From assembly GCA_036646055.1 (NCBI GenBank), contig JAVXMY010000005.1, forward strand, positions 1 through 64,000: DNA of 64,000 nt. Reading direction: 5' to 3'. The stretch is from JAVWMQ01 sp036646055. Its GTDB lineage: Bacteria > Bacillota > Clostridia > Peptostreptococcales > Anaerovoracaceae. This document shows positions 32,882-42,443 of this stretch, one piece after another. Each line of letters begins with the position of its first letter. The first letter of the stretch is position 1. A model generated the notes under the pieces. The model searched no databases and was not told where the DNA came from. It saw nothing but the letters and a program-made list of their open reading frames with translations. Both the position numbers and the translations under genes were made by a program.

Positions 32882-35353
32882 ATGAATGAAAGATATAATT
32901 TTGGTGAAATAGAAAAGAAGTGGCAAAAAATATGGGAAGATCAGGATATTTTTAAAGTTACTGAAGATGATAGCAAAGAAAAATACTATGTTCTTGAAAT
33001 GTTTCCATATCCATCAGGCAAACTTCACATGGGCCATGTAAGAAACTATTCTATTGGTGACGTTATTTCTCGATTTAAGACTATGAAAGGTTTTAATGTA
33101 TTGCATCCAATGGGATATGATGCTTTTGGTTTACCAGCTGAAAATGCAGCAATTAAGCACAATTTAGAACCGGCCAAATGGACTCATGAAAACATGGCTG
33201 AAATGACTGCACAACTTAAAGAACTTGGATTATCTTATGATTGGGATAGACAGGTTGCTACTTGCGATCCTGATTACTATAAATGGATGCAATGGATTTT
33301 TATTGAGTTTTATAACAAGGGTTTAGCTTATAAAAAAGAGAATCCAGTAAACTGGTGTCCAAGTTGTAAGACAGTTTTGGCAAATGAACAGGTAGTTGAC
33401 GGTCAATGTGAAAGATGTAAATCCCTAGTTGGAAAGAAAAATCTATCTCAGTGGTACTTTAAAATTACTGATTATGCAGAAAGATTATTGAGCAATCTTG
33501 ACACTTTAGATGGATGGCCATCAAAAGTTAAGACAATGCAAAAAAATTGGATTGGTAAAAGTGTAGGTGCTGAAGTTTCATTTGATATTGTCGATAGTTC
33601 AAATAGGTTAGATGTATTTACAACTAGACCTGATACTTTATATGGTGTTACTTATATGGTATTAGCTCCTGAACATCCTTATGTTAAAGAACTTACAGAT
33701 GGAACGGAATTTGAAAAACCAGTAGCAGAGTATCTAGATGTTGTTTCTCATATGTCAGACATTGAAAGAACAAGTACTACAAACGAAAAAACTGGAGTAT
33801 TCATTGGAAGATATGCTGTAAACCCTTTAAATGGTAAACAGGTTCCAATTTATATTTCTGATTATGTTCTTATGGGATATGGTACTGGTGCAATTATGGC
33901 CGTACCTGCACATGATCAAAGAGACTTTGATTTTGCAAAGAAATTTGATATAGAAATAATACCTGTTGTTGAGCCAAAGGATCCTGAAATTGATGTTAAT
34001 AATCTTAAAGAAGCATTTGTTGCAGAAGGTAAGATGATTAATTCTGAAATGTTTACAGGAATGAATAACAAAGAAGCCATTGCTAAAATTATTGAATACC
34101 TTGAAGAAAAGGGTATTGGTAAAAAATCAACAAACTATAGATTAAGAGATTGGTTAATTTCTCGTCAGAGATACTGGGGAACTCCTATTCCGATGATTTA
34201 TTGTGATTCATGTGGATGGGTACCAGAAAAGGTAGAAAATCTACCAGTAATGCTTCCTACAGATGTTGAATTTACAGGTAAAGGTGAATCTCCACTTGTT
34301 ACTAGTAAATCTTTTGTCAATACAAAGTGTCCAATTTGTGGTGCAGATGCTAAACGTGAATTAGACACTATGGATACATTCTTAGACTCTAGTTGGTATT
34401 TCTTAAGATATTGTGATGCTAGAAATGATAAGGAAGCGTTCAATATTGATAAAACAAATTATTGGATGAATGTTGACCAGTATATTGGTGGAGTTGAACA
34501 TGCAATTTTACACTTGATGTATGCAAGATTCTTCCAGATGGCTTTAAAGGATTGTGGTCACGTAACAAGTGAAGAACCATTTAAAAATCTTCTTACTCAG
34601 GGTATGGTTATTAAAGACGGCAAAAAAATGAGTAAATCAATAGGTAATGTTGTAAGTCCGGCAGAAATTATTGATAAGTATGGCGCTGATACAGCCAGAT
34701 TATTTATCTTATTTGCTGCACCGCCAGAAAGAGAATTAGACTGGTCAGACGCAGGAGTAGAAGGAAGCTTTAGATTCTTAAATAGAGTATATAAAATGGT
34801 ATATGAAGCTACAACTACTTTCAAAGGGGATAAAGGCAATTACTCACTAAATAATAAAGACGATAAAGAGCTTGCTTATGTATTAAATAATACAATTAAA
34901 AAGGTTACAGAAGATGTAGGCGAAAGATTTAATTTTAATACTGCAATAAGTTCTATTATGGAATTAGTAAATGAAATGTATAAATACAAAGAAAAGGAGG
35001 AAATAAACGAAAATCTATATAGAGATGCAGTTGAAAAGGTAGTTATTTTATTAGCACCTTTTGTACCACATGTTGCTGAAGAAATGTGGCAATCTCTAGG
35101 ATACGAAGGAACAATTTATAAAGTGAATTGGCCTTCTATTGATGAAAGTGCTTTAGTGAAAGATACTGTTGAAATTGTTGTACAAATCAATGGTAAAGTA
35201 AAAGAAAAACTTGAAGTAGCTAATGGCCTTTCAAAAGATGAATTAGAAAAATTCACTATGGAAGAACAAGTTGTTAAAGACTTAGTACAGGATTTGAACG
35301 TAATAAAAATTATCGCTGTACCAGGTAGACTTGTTAACATAGTTGTTAAATAA
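32882..35353 (+). CDS. leuS: leucyl-tRNA synthetase
   Basis: An 823-residue class I synthetase with the HIGH-type motif HMGH near 47 (YPSGKLHMGHVRNY), a zinc-like CPSCKTV/CERCKS pair near 158-178, the CP1 editing domain (TTRPDTLYGVTYMVLAPEHP, IAVPAHDQRD-like VPAHDQRDFDFA), and KMSKS near 582. The C-terminal domain is complete. GGGAGG precedes the ATG. It serves among others the two tRNA-Leu species in this window. Confidence 0.97.
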   Translation: MNERYNFGEIEKKWQKIWEDQDIFKVTEDDSKEKYYVLEMFPYPSGKLHMGHVRNYSIGDVISRFKTMKGFNVLHPMGYDAFGLPAENAAIKHNLEPAKWTHENMAEMTAQLKELGLSYDWDRQVATCDPDYYKWMQWIFIEFYNKGLAYKKENPVNWCPSCKTVLANEQVVDGQCERCKSLVGKKNLSQWYFKITDYAERLLSNLDTLDGWPSKVKTMQKNWIGKSVGAEVSFDIVDSSNRLDVFTTRPDTLYGVTYMVLAPEHPYVKELTDGTEFEKPVAEYLDVVSHMSDIERTSTTNEKTGVFIGRYAVNPLNGKQVPIYISDYVLMGYGTGAIMAVPAHDQRDFDFAKKFDIEIIPVVEPKDPEIDVNNLKEAFVAEGKMINSEMFTGMNNKEAIAKIIEYLEEKGIGKKSTNYRLRDWLISRQRYWGTPIPMIYCDSCGWVPEKVENLPVMLPTDVEFTGKGESPLVTSKSFVNTKCPICGADAKRELDTMDTFLDSSWYFLRYCDARNDKEAFNIDKTNYWMNVDQYIGGVEHAILHLMYARFFQMALKDCGHVTSEEPFKNLLTQGMVIKDGKKMSKSIGNVVSPAEIIDKYGADTARLFILFAAPPERELDWSDAGVEGSFRFLNRVYKMVYEATTTFKGDKGNYSLNNKDDKELAYVLNNTIKKVTEDVGERFNFNTAISSIMELVNEMYKYKEKEEINENLYRDAVEKVVILLAPFVPHVAEEMWQSLGYEGTIYKVNWPSIDESALVKDTVEIVVQINGKVKEKLEVANGLSKDELEKFTMEEQVVKDLVQDLNVIKIIAVPGRLVNIVVK

Positions 35354-35378
35354 TTCTAATTTAAGTTTAGGACGAAAT

Positions 35379-37076
35379 ATGATAAAGAACGAAAATAAAG
35401 AAATAAAGGGAAGAGCACAGAAACTAAAGGTAACACCTTTAGGGGGGCTTAATGAAATTGGAAAGAACCTTACAGTATTAGAATATGGGAACGATATTAT
35501 TTTAATCGACTGTGGACTAAAATTCCCCGATGATGAAATGTTTGGAATAGATATTGTTATTCCAGATTTCACATATCTAAAGAAAAACGCCAAGAAAATT
35601 AAGGGACTTATAATTACCCATGGTCATGAGGACCATATAGGTGCTATACCTTATTTAGTAAAGGAACTTAATGTACCAATCTATGGTACTAAGCTTCCAA
35701 TTGGTTTAATAAAAAACAAATTTGAAGAGCATGGTATTACAGGAAAACTGCATAATATAAATGCTGGTGATAAAATCAAACTTGGTGTTTTTAGAATTGA
35801 AACAATTAGAACGACACACTCTATTGCTGATGCAATATGCTTATCAATAGATACACCAATAGGTAGAATATTCCATACAGGAGACTTTAAGATAGACTTT
35901 ACTCCAGTAGATGGAGAGCCTATTAATTTATCTAAACTTGCAGAAATAGGGTCTAAAGGTGTATTGCTTTTAATGAGTGATAGTACTAATGCAACTAGAC
36001 CGGGAACAACAAGATCTGAAAAAATAGTTGGCGAAGCTCTTGAAACAATTTTTAGAGGTTCTAAGACACGTATTATTGTTTCAACTTTCTCATCTAATGT
36101 ACATAGGATACAGAAGATAGTTGATAATGCAATAATATTTAAGAGAAAAATTGCATTTTCAGGAAGAAGTATGCTTAATGTTGTATCTCTTGCAATTGAA
36201 CTTGGATATTTAAAAATTCCAGCAAATTCAATGATTGATATTAACAAAACAAAAGGTATTCCTGACAAAGAATTAGTAATTATTACTACAGGAAGTCAGG
36301 GAGAACCAATGTCTGCTCTTGCTAGAATGGCAAATTCAGAGCATAGGGCCATTCAAATCAAAAAGGGAGATATGGTAATTCTATCATCAACTCCAGTACC
36401 TGGTAATGAAAAAATGGTATCAAATGTTGTGAACAAGTTAATTGAAAAGGGAGCAAATGTGATCTATTCTGATATTACAGACATTCACGTTTCAGGCCAT
36501 GCTTGTGCAGATGAATTAAAATTAATTCAAACATTAATTAAGCCAAAATATTTTATTCCAGTTCATGGAGAATATAGACATTTAAAGGCACATGCTGAGA
36601 TTGCAGAAGATTTAGGTCACAATAAGAAGAATATCTTTATTTTAGAAAATGGAGATTCACTAGAGTTATCAAAATCAAATGCAACTCACAAGAAGGCAAT
36701 TACACCAGCTGAAGGAATAATGGTTGATGGGTTAGGTGTTGGAGATGTTGGAAATATTGTTTTAAGAGATCGTAGAGTTTTATCGGAATCTGGATTGATT
36801 GTTGTAGTTGCATCTATAGATGGAGCAACAAAGGAAATAATTTCAGGTCCGGATATTATTTCTAGAGGATTTGTTTATGTTAGAGAAAACGAAGATTTAA
36901 TTGGAGAAGCTAGAACTGTAGCAATTAATTCTTTAGAAAAATCACTGGCACTAAAAAAAGTGAGAAACGGAGATTGGAACACTTTGAAGTCAAACTTAAG
37001 AGATGATTTAAGAAAATTCATTTATACTAAGACTAAGAGAAATCCAATGATATTACCAATTTTTATGGAGGTTTAA
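35379..37076 (+). CDS. rnj: ribonuclease J
   Basis: RNase J combines endonuclease and 5'-3' exonuclease action in mRNA decay and rRNA processing. The 565-residue beta-CASP metallo-hydrolase has HGHEDHIGAIP near residue 75, the second metal ligand in HTGDFKID, DSTNATRPG, and the C-terminal HVSGHACADELK and PVHGEYRHL. ATG 35379 has AGGA nearby and starts the conserved sequence; an in-frame upstream ATG at 35343 lies inside leuS. It follows leuS by 25 nt. Confidence 0.95.
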   Translation: MIKNENKEIKGRAQKLKVTPLGGLNEIGKNLTVLEYGNDIILIDCGLKFPDDEMFGIDIVIPDFTYLKKNAKKIKGLIITHGHEDHIGAIPYLVKELNVPIYGTKLPIGLIKNKFEEHGITGKLHNINAGDKIKLGVFRIETIRTTHSIADAICLSIDTPIGRIFHTGDFKIDFTPVDGEPINLSKLAEIGSKGVLLLMSDSTNATRPGTTRSEKIVGEALETIFRGSKTRIIVSTFSSNVHRIQKIVDNAIIFKRKIAFSGRSMLNVVSLAIELGYLKIPANSMIDINKTKGIPDKELVIITTGSQGEPMSALARMANSEHRAIQIKKGDMVILSSTPVPGNEKMVSNVVNKLIEKGANVIYSDITDIHVSGHACADELKLIQTLIKPKYFIPVHGEYRHLKAHAEIAEDLGHNKKNIFILENGDSLELSKSNATHKKAITPAEGIMVDGLGVGDVGNIVLRDRRVLSESGLIVVVASIDGATKEIISGPDIISRGFVYVRENEDLIGEARTVAINSLEKSLALKKVRNGDWNTLKSNLRDDLRKFIYTKTKRNPMILPIFMEV

Positions 37077-37080
37077 AAAT

Positions 37081-37413
37081 ATGAACGTATATGAAGAAGC
37101 GCATAATCTTGAGAGAGCAATTAAAGAGTCTGATGAGTATAAAAGATATATTGAAGCAAAAAATCGAGTAAATGAAAAACCTGAATTAAAAAATATGATG
37201 GATGATTTTCAGAAAAAGCAGATTGAAATGCAGAGCAGACAAATGTTAGGTCAGGGAGATATTAGTGAATTAATGGCTGAAGTAACTAGACTGTCTGCAA
37301 TTGTAATGCAAGATCCAATAGCTGCTGAGTATTTACAGTGTCAAATGAGATTTTCAATTATGATTAAGGATGTTTATGAAATCATAAACAACTTAATAGG
37401 ATTAGAAATCTAA
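37081..37413 (+). CDS. YlbF/YmcA family regulator
   Basis: A 110-residue all-helical protein (NLERAIKESDEYKRYIEAKNRV opening, shortened here) of the YlbF/YmcA family. In Bacillus these proteins with YaaT form an Fe-S complex that adjusts RNase Y activity. Position directly after RNase J (4 nt) supports a role in RNA turnover. GGAGG precedes the ATG. Confidence 0.88.
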   Translation: MNVYEEAHNLERAIKESDEYKRYIEAKNRVNEKPELKNMMDDFQKKQIEMQSRQMLGQGDISELMAEVTRLSAIVMQDPIAAEYLQCQMRFSIMIKDVYEIINNLIGLEI

Positions 37414-37424
37414 GTTTTTTACTA

Positions 37425-37453
37425 TTGGCATTTGGGCATATTTTTGCTATAAT
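37425..37453 (+). promoter_or_regulatory. promoter of efp
   Basis: TTGGCA (37425-37430) and perfect TATAAT (37448-37453) are exactly 17 bp apart, 43 bp before the efp ATG. This shows that apparent upstream codons in frame with efp are promoter DNA, not coding. Confidence 0.8.
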
Positions 37454-37496
37454 GTATGTTAGAAAAATTGTTTATAATAAAGAAATGGAGAAATAT

Positions 37497-38057
37497 ATGG
37501 TAAATGCAGGAGATTTCAGAAAAGGTATTACATTCCAGTTAAATGGAGAACCTCATGTTGTTTTAGACTTTCAACATGTTAAACCGGGTAAGGGCGCAGC
37601 TTTCGTAAGAACAAAGTACAGAAACATTTTAACAGGGGCAACTAGAGAAGAAGCTTTCAACCCAAATGATAAGTTCCCTAAAGCACATATTGAGACAAAG
37701 CAGATGCAGTATCTATATGAAGATGGAGATTTATACTATTTCATGGATGGTGAAACTTATGAGCAGATTCCAATTTCAAGAGACAAAGTTGAAGAAGCAA
37801 TGAAATATATAAGAGAAAATGATGAAGCTACTATTAAGTTTTATAACGATGCACCATTCCTAGTTGAAGCACCAAATTTTGTTACTTTAAAAGTAATTGA
37901 AACTGAACCAGGAGTTAAGGGTGATACAGCTACTAATGTAACTAAAGCAGCAGTTGTTGAAACAGGAGCATCAATTCAGGTTCCGATTTTCATTTCAGAA
38001 GGCGAAGTTATCCAGATTGATACAAGAACAGGCGATTACTTAGGTAGAGCGAAATAA
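37497..38057 (+). CDS. efp: elongation factor P
   Basis: EF-P relieves ribosome stalling at polyproline. The 186-residue protein has three beta-barrel domains, and the tip loop HVKPGKGAAF carries Lys32, the usual site of modification. No EpmA-type modification gene is nearby. ATG 37497 follows GGAG and a strong promoter, giving the normal N-terminus MVNAGDFRKG. Confidence 0.97.
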   Translation: MVNAGDFRKGITFQLNGEPHVVLDFQHVKPGKGAAFVRTKYRNILTGATREEAFNPNDKFPKAHIETKQMQYLYEDGDLYYFMDGETYEQIPISRDKVEEAMKYIRENDEATIKFYNDAPFLVEAPNFVTLKVIETEPGVKGDTATNVTKAAVVETGASIQVPIFISEGEVIQIDTRTGDYLGRAK

Positions 38058-38064
38058 GAACAAA

Positions 38065-38095
38065 TAATGGGGCGCAAATAATTGCGTCCCATTTT
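38065..38095 (+). terminator. intrinsic terminator of efp
   Basis: AATGGGGCGCAA pairs with TTGCGTCCCATT (one G-U pair), followed by a short T run, just after the efp stop. Confidence 0.7.
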
Positions 38096-38112
38096 GGAAT
38101 ATGGGAGGTATT

Positions 38113-39159
38113 ATGAAAAAGGGTATAATAGCATTACTAATTGTATTAGTAATATTAGTTGGAGGCTGTTTAGCATTTTATTTTGTATCCACTGGACCGG
38201 TTAATAAAGGCGACCATGGGATTGTTGTTGTAAAATTAGAACAAGGAAGTGGTACTGCTTCAATTGCGGCTACCCTTGAAGACCAAGGATTAATTAAAAA
38301 TTCATTTGTATTTAGAGTTAAATCCAAATTATCAGGAAACGATGGCAAATATAAAGCGGGATCTTTTGCAATTAAGAAAAGTATGTCAATGGGAGAAATA
38401 ATGGATCTTATTATTTCAGGCAAGACTGTTGGAAAAACATTTGTAATTCCAGAAGCAAATACTGTAGAAAAAAACAGTGTACTGCTTCAGTCTAAGAATA
38501 TTGTAGACGCTAAAGATTTTCTTAATGAAGTAGCAAATGGTGATTTTGACTATAAATTTATTAAGGGTCTTCCAAAAGGAACTAGCAGATTAGAAGGATT
38601 CTTATATCCAGATCAATATCAGGTTAGTTTAGAAGCAGATGCTCATGAAATAATTAATGTTATGCTTAAGCAGTTTAACAATGTGTTTACTGATGAGTAT
38701 TATGCCAAAGCAAAAAAAATGGATATGTCTGTTTTAGAAGTTATGACAGTTGCTTCAATTATTGAGAAGGAAGCTAAAACCAAAGAAGATAAATTAAAAG
38801 TATCAAGCGTTATATATAACAGATTAAAAGATGATATGCCATTGCAAATGGATTCAATACTTGCATATATTCACAAAGAAGACAAAATAAAGGCAAGTTT
38901 AGCAGATACACAAGTTGAATCTGATTACAATCCATATAAAAATAAAGGACTTCCACCTGGACCGATTTGTTCTCCAGGAATGGGTTCAATTTATGCTGCT
39001 TTAAATCCAGCAGATACAGATTACATATATTTTGTAGCAGGTGAAAAACTAGACGGAACTAATGTGTTTAGCGTTACATATGAAGACTTCTTAAAGGATA
39101 AAGCTAAATTTGATAAAGCATATAAAGAATACATTAAGAAACACCCAGATAAAGTTTAA
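38113..39159 (+). CDS. mltG: endolytic murein transglycosylase MltG
   Basis: MltG cuts nascent glycan strands and fixes their length. The 348-residue protein has an N-terminal membrane helix (GIIALLIVLVILVGGCLAFYF), a LysM-like segment, and the YceG catalytic domain with the glutamate in ASIIEKEAKTKEDK near 215-228 and the conserved PLQMDSILAY and GLPPGPICSPG. GGGAGG fits ATG 38113; ATG 38101 overlaps the ribosome site. It is followed by trmR and trhP as in Bacillus (yrrL-yrrM-yrrNO). Confidence 0.94.
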   Translation: MKKGIIALLIVLVILVGGCLAFYFVSTGPVNKGDHGIVVVKLEQGSGTASIAATLEDQGLIKNSFVFRVKSKLSGNDGKYKAGSFAIKKSMSMGEIMDLIISGKTVGKTFVIPEANTVEKNSVLLQSKNIVDAKDFLNEVANGDFDYKFIKGLPKGTSRLEGFLYPDQYQVSLEADAHEIINVMLKQFNNVFTDEYYAKAKKMDMSVLEVMTVASIIEKEAKTKEDKLKVSSVIYNRLKDDMPLQMDSILAYIHKEDKIKASLADTQVESDYNPYKNKGLPPGPICSPGMGSIYAALNPADTDYIYFVAGEKLDGTNVFSVTYEDFLKDKAKFDKAYKEYIKKHPDKV

Positions 39160-39170
39160 AGGACTAAAGA

Positions 39171-39854
39171 ATGAAAAATATTACTAATGATAGAGTGACT
39201 GAATATACAGATAGTCTTTTTGTGCCTATCTCAACAGCTTTTGATAATTTAAGAAAGTGGGCAGAAGAAGACAACATACCAATAATACAAAGAGAAACAG
39301 AAGGACTTTTAGTTAGTTTATTAAAGATGAATAACCCCAAAAGAATATTAGAAGTAGGCACTGCTATAGGATATTCGGCAGGAGTTATGGCTATGACCTG
39401 TCCTAAGGCTTCAATTTTAACATTGGAAAAAAACCAATTGATGTATGAAAAAGCACTTGCAAACATTAAGGAATTAAATTTAGAATCTAATATTGAGGTT
39501 TGTCAGTGTGATGCCAAGGAAATGTTAAACGCTCTAAAACTGGAAGTAAAAGAAAATAAACGTTCTCCCTTTGATTTTGTCTTTATTGATGCAGCAAAAA
39601 GTCATTACACAAAGTTTTGGCTTCAAATAATTCAAATGGTCAAAAAAGGTGCAGTTATAGTATGTGATAATGTTCTTCAGCGAGGAATGACAGCAGATGA
39701 ATCCTATGACACATATGATAAACATCGCACAAATATAAGAAAGATGAGAGAGTTCTTAGAGTACATAAGTTCATTACCAAAGGTCCATACAACGATTTTA
39801 GCAGTTGGTGATGGTGTTAGTATTAGTTATATAGAAAGAGATAGTGAGGAATAA
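39171..39854 (+). CDS. trmR: SAM-dependent O-methyltransferase, TrmR-like
   Basis: A 227-residue class I methyltransferase (O-methyltransferase family 3) with SAM motif EVGTAIGYSAGVMA near 63 and DFVFIDAAKSHY near 136 for metal and substrate binding. Its place between mltG and a U32 protein matches B. subtilis yrrM (trmR), which methylates 5-hydroxyuridine at tRNA position 34 to 5-methoxyuridine. The assignment rests on family plus gene order. Confidence 0.87.
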   Translation: MKNITNDRVTEYTDSLFVPISTAFDNLRKWAEEDNIPIIQRETEGLLVSLLKMNNPKRILEVGTAIGYSAGVMAMTCPKASILTLEKNQLMYEKALANIKELNLESNIEVCQCDAKEMLNALKLEVKENKRSPFDFVFIDAAKSHYTKFWLQIIQMVKKGAVIVCDNVLQRGMTADESYDTYDKHRTNIRKMREFLEYISSLPKVHTTILAVGDGVSISYIERDSEE

Positions 39855-41084
39855 ATGGAAAGAATAGAATTATTAGCGCCTGCTGGTGATTTGGAAAAAA
39901 TGAAAATAGCTATAGAATACGGCGCAGATGCTGTATATTTTGGCGGAGAAATTTTTAGTCTTAGAGCAGGGGCAACAAATTTTTCTAAAGAACAGATGAT
40001 AGAAGGAATTGAGTTCGTACATTCTAGAGGAAAAAAATGTCACATGGCAATTAATATTTTTCCCCACAATTACGATATAGACCAACTTATTGAGTATCTT
40101 GAAGACATTAAAGATTTAGGCATAGATGCCTTCATCGTGTCTGATCCTGGGACAATTTCCCTAGTTCAAGACATTATACCTAATGCAGAAATTCATTTAA
40201 GTACTCAAGCTAATTTAACAAACTATAAAACAGCAGAATTTTGGGCTAAACAAGGAGTTAAGCGTGTTGTTATGGCTAGAGAGTTAAGTTTAGAGGAAAT
40301 GATTTCTATGAGAGAAAATATACCTGAGGATCTTGATACAGAAGCATTTGTTCAAGGGGCAATGTGTATTTCTTATTCTGGAAGATGTCTCTTAAGTAAT
40401 TTCATGATAGAAAGAGATGCAAATAGAGGCCAGTGCGCACATCCATGTAGATGGAAGTATAGCTTGGTTGAGGAACAAAGACCAAATGAATATTATCCTG
40501 TTTACGAAGATGAAAGAGGCACATATATTATGAACTCCAAAGATCTTTGTATGATTGAACATATTCCTGATTTAGTCAAAGCCGGAATTTCTTCTGCAAA
40601 GATAGAAGGTAGAATGAAAAGTGCTTTTTATGTAGCAACTGTTGTTTCTGTGTATAGAAAAGCTCTTGATTCATATTATGCAGACCCCGAAAACTATAAG
40701 TTTGATGAGTCTTGGATTAAGGAATTAAAAAAAGTAAGTCATAGAGAATTTACTACAGGCTTTTATTATGGCAAAGCAGATAATGAAGCACAGAATTATA
40801 ATACTAGTGCCTATGAAAGAGAATATTCATTTATTGGATTAGTTAAAGACTTTGATGAAGCAACGATGATGGCAACAGTAGAACAGAGAAACAAAATGGT
40901 TATAGGGGACAACATTGAAGTATTTGGCCCATACACTGATTTCTTTGAACAAAAGATTGAAATAATGCAAGATCAGGATGGGAATCCAATTGAAAGTGCA
41001 CCACATCCACAGCAAATAATCAAAATTAAAATGGATAAGCCAGTAAAGGAAAACTTTATTTTAAGAATGCGAAAGGACAAATAA
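39855..41084 (+). CDS. trhP: U32 family protein, tRNA U34 hydroxylation factor TrhP-like
   Basis: A 409-residue U32 protein beginning ELLAPAGDLEKMKIAIEYGADAVYFGG (shortened here in full sense) and bearing the family signature EAFVQGAMCISYSGRCLLS near 166-184. Related TrhP proteins, once called collagenase-like peptidases, work with prephenate to make 5-hydroxyuridine in tRNA. TrmR directly upstream would use that product. Bacillus has two consecutive trhP genes; only one is present here. Cysteines near 171, 179, 193 and 197 may hold an Fe-S cluster. Confidence 0.85.
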   Translation: MERIELLAPAGDLEKMKIAIEYGADAVYFGGEIFSLRAGATNFSKEQMIEGIEFVHSRGKKCHMAINIFPHNYDIDQLIEYLEDIKDLGIDAFIVSDPGTISLVQDIIPNAEIHLSTQANLTNYKTAEFWAKQGVKRVVMARELSLEEMISMRENIPEDLDTEAFVQGAMCISYSGRCLLSNFMIERDANRGQCAHPCRWKYSLVEEQRPNEYYPVYEDERGTYIMNSKDLCMIEHIPDLVKAGISSAKIEGRMKSAFYVATVVSVYRKALDSYYADPENYKFDESWIKELKKVSHREFTTGFYYGKADNEAQNYNTSAYEREYSFIGLVKDFDEATMMATVEQRNKMVIGDNIEVFGPYTDFFEQKIEIMQDQDGNPIESAPHPQQIIKIKMDKPVKENFILRMRKDK

Positions 41085-42440
41085 ATGGATACCACTTATA
41101 GTTTTCATTTAATAGTAGGAGTTCAAATTGCAATAATTGTTGTTATATTATTAGTTTGTGCTCTTCTTGTGGCAGCTCAAAAAGCTATGAGAGTTGTAAG
41201 CAGAAATATTATTAGAGAATTGGCCGATGAAGGCAACAAAAAAGCAGAAAAAATCATGAGACTAATAGATGATTCTTCATCAGTTAACTCTACTGTTTTT
41301 GCCGTACTAAGCTTCTTTGGACTACTAGTTGGGGAAATTATAACTGTAAGTTATCAATCCAGCGTTGGTCTATTTTTGAATAGTTTTAATGTGCCTTATT
41401 CAAGAATAATAGCTTTGCTATTAATTACTCTTTTAGTTGCTTTATGCTTCTTAGTATTTGTAATTTTTTTACCAAGGCAAATTGCAATTAAAAAACCTGT
41501 TGGAGTTTCAATGAAGTTAATTGGCTTCTTTAGAATTTGTCAAATTATTGTACTTCCAGCTGTAGGCGTAGTTAGATTTATAACTAACATATTATTAAAA
41601 ATAACAAGGCAAGGACCAATATCTTACGATGAGAGTTTCTCAAAAGAAGATGTAATGTCAATGTTAGAGGTTGGACAGGAAACAGGGGCCCTAAAAGAAG
41701 AAGGGAAAAAAATGATCAATTCAATTTTTGCCTTTGATAATATTTTGGCCTATGAAGTAATGACTCCCCGTACAGATGTTTTTTCAATAGACTTGCTAGA
41801 TGATACGGAAGAATATTTTGAAGAACTTATGGAACTTAAGTATTCAAGAGTTCCTGTATATGAAGATGATAGCGATAATATTATTGGTATTTTAAATATT
41901 AAAGACTTTTTCATTAAGGCGAAAACCGATGGATTTGAAAATGTTCAGGTAAAGGAAATTTTAAGGGAACCATTCTTTGTTCCGGAAACAAAAAATATTG
42001 ATTCTTTGTTTTTTGAACTTCAAAAGACTAAACAACATATTGCAATTTTAATTGATGAATATGGTGGCTTTAGTGGTATTGTAACAATGGAGGACATTAT
42101 TGAAGAAGTAATGGGAGAAATTGATGATGAATACGATGAAGAAGAACACGATATTGAAAAAATTTCAGAAAACAAATATTTAATTGATGGGTTTATGGAT
42201 TTAGACGACATAAACGAAGCTTTAGGTACAAATTTAGAGTCAAATACAAGTGAAACTGTAGGTGGTTTGATTATTGATATATTAGGGGAAATACCATCTG
42301 AAGATACTGAAAACATAGTTGTAAATTATGAAAACTATGAATTTACTGTGGAATCAATTAAAGATAGAAGAATAGATAGAGTCGTATTATTAGTTAAAAC
42401 TGAAGACGTTTTAGAAAACGATGATGAAAAGGAAAGTTAG
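41085..42440 (+). CDS. CNNM/CorC family transporter (hemolysin-like, CBS domains)
   Basis: A 451-residue membrane protein with a CNNM (DUF21) transmembrane domain in residues 1-190, a pair of CBS domains (VMTPRTDVFSIDLLDD, then LREPFFVPETKNID) and a C-terminal CorC_HlyC domain. Homologs export Mg2+ or Co2+; the old name hemolysin is not functional evidence. The loop EEVMGEIDDEYDEEEHD is strongly acidic. It abuts trhP and mtaB by 0 and 3 nt. Confidence 0.9.
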   Translation: MDTTYSFHLIVGVQIAIIVVILLVCALLVAAQKAMRVVSRNIIRELADEGNKKAEKIMRLIDDSSSVNSTVFAVLSFFGLLVGEIITVSYQSSVGLFLNSFNVPYSRIIALLLITLLVALCFLVFVIFLPRQIAIKKPVGVSMKLIGFFRICQIIVLPAVGVVRFITNILLKITRQGPISYDESFSKEDVMSMLEVGQETGALKEEGKKMINSIFAFDNILAYEVMTPRTDVFSIDLLDDTEEYFEELMELKYSRVPVYEDDSDNIIGILNIKDFFIKAKTDGFENVQVKEILREPFFVPETKNIDSLFFELQKTKQHIAILIDEYGGFSGIVTMEDIIEEVMGEIDDEYDEEEHDIEKISENKYLIDGFMDLDDINEALGTNLESNTSETVGGLIIDILGEIPSEDTENIVVNYENYEFTVESIKDRRIDRVVLLVKTEDVLENDDEKES

Positions 42441-42443
42441 TAA

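Noticed and set aside
28300..33000. T-box leaders for the aminoacyl-tRNA synthetase genes
   Set aside because: hisS, aspS and leuS are internal to tightly packed operons with no leader; glyS also lacks one. No T-box sequence was seen.
35681..36268. Open frame of 195 codons antisense to the RNase J gene
   Set aside because: It falls inside a conserved gene and resembles no family.
37425..37496. In-frame N-terminal extension of efp
   Set aside because: The region contains the -35 and -10 of the efp promoter, and EF-P proteins start at MVNAGDF.
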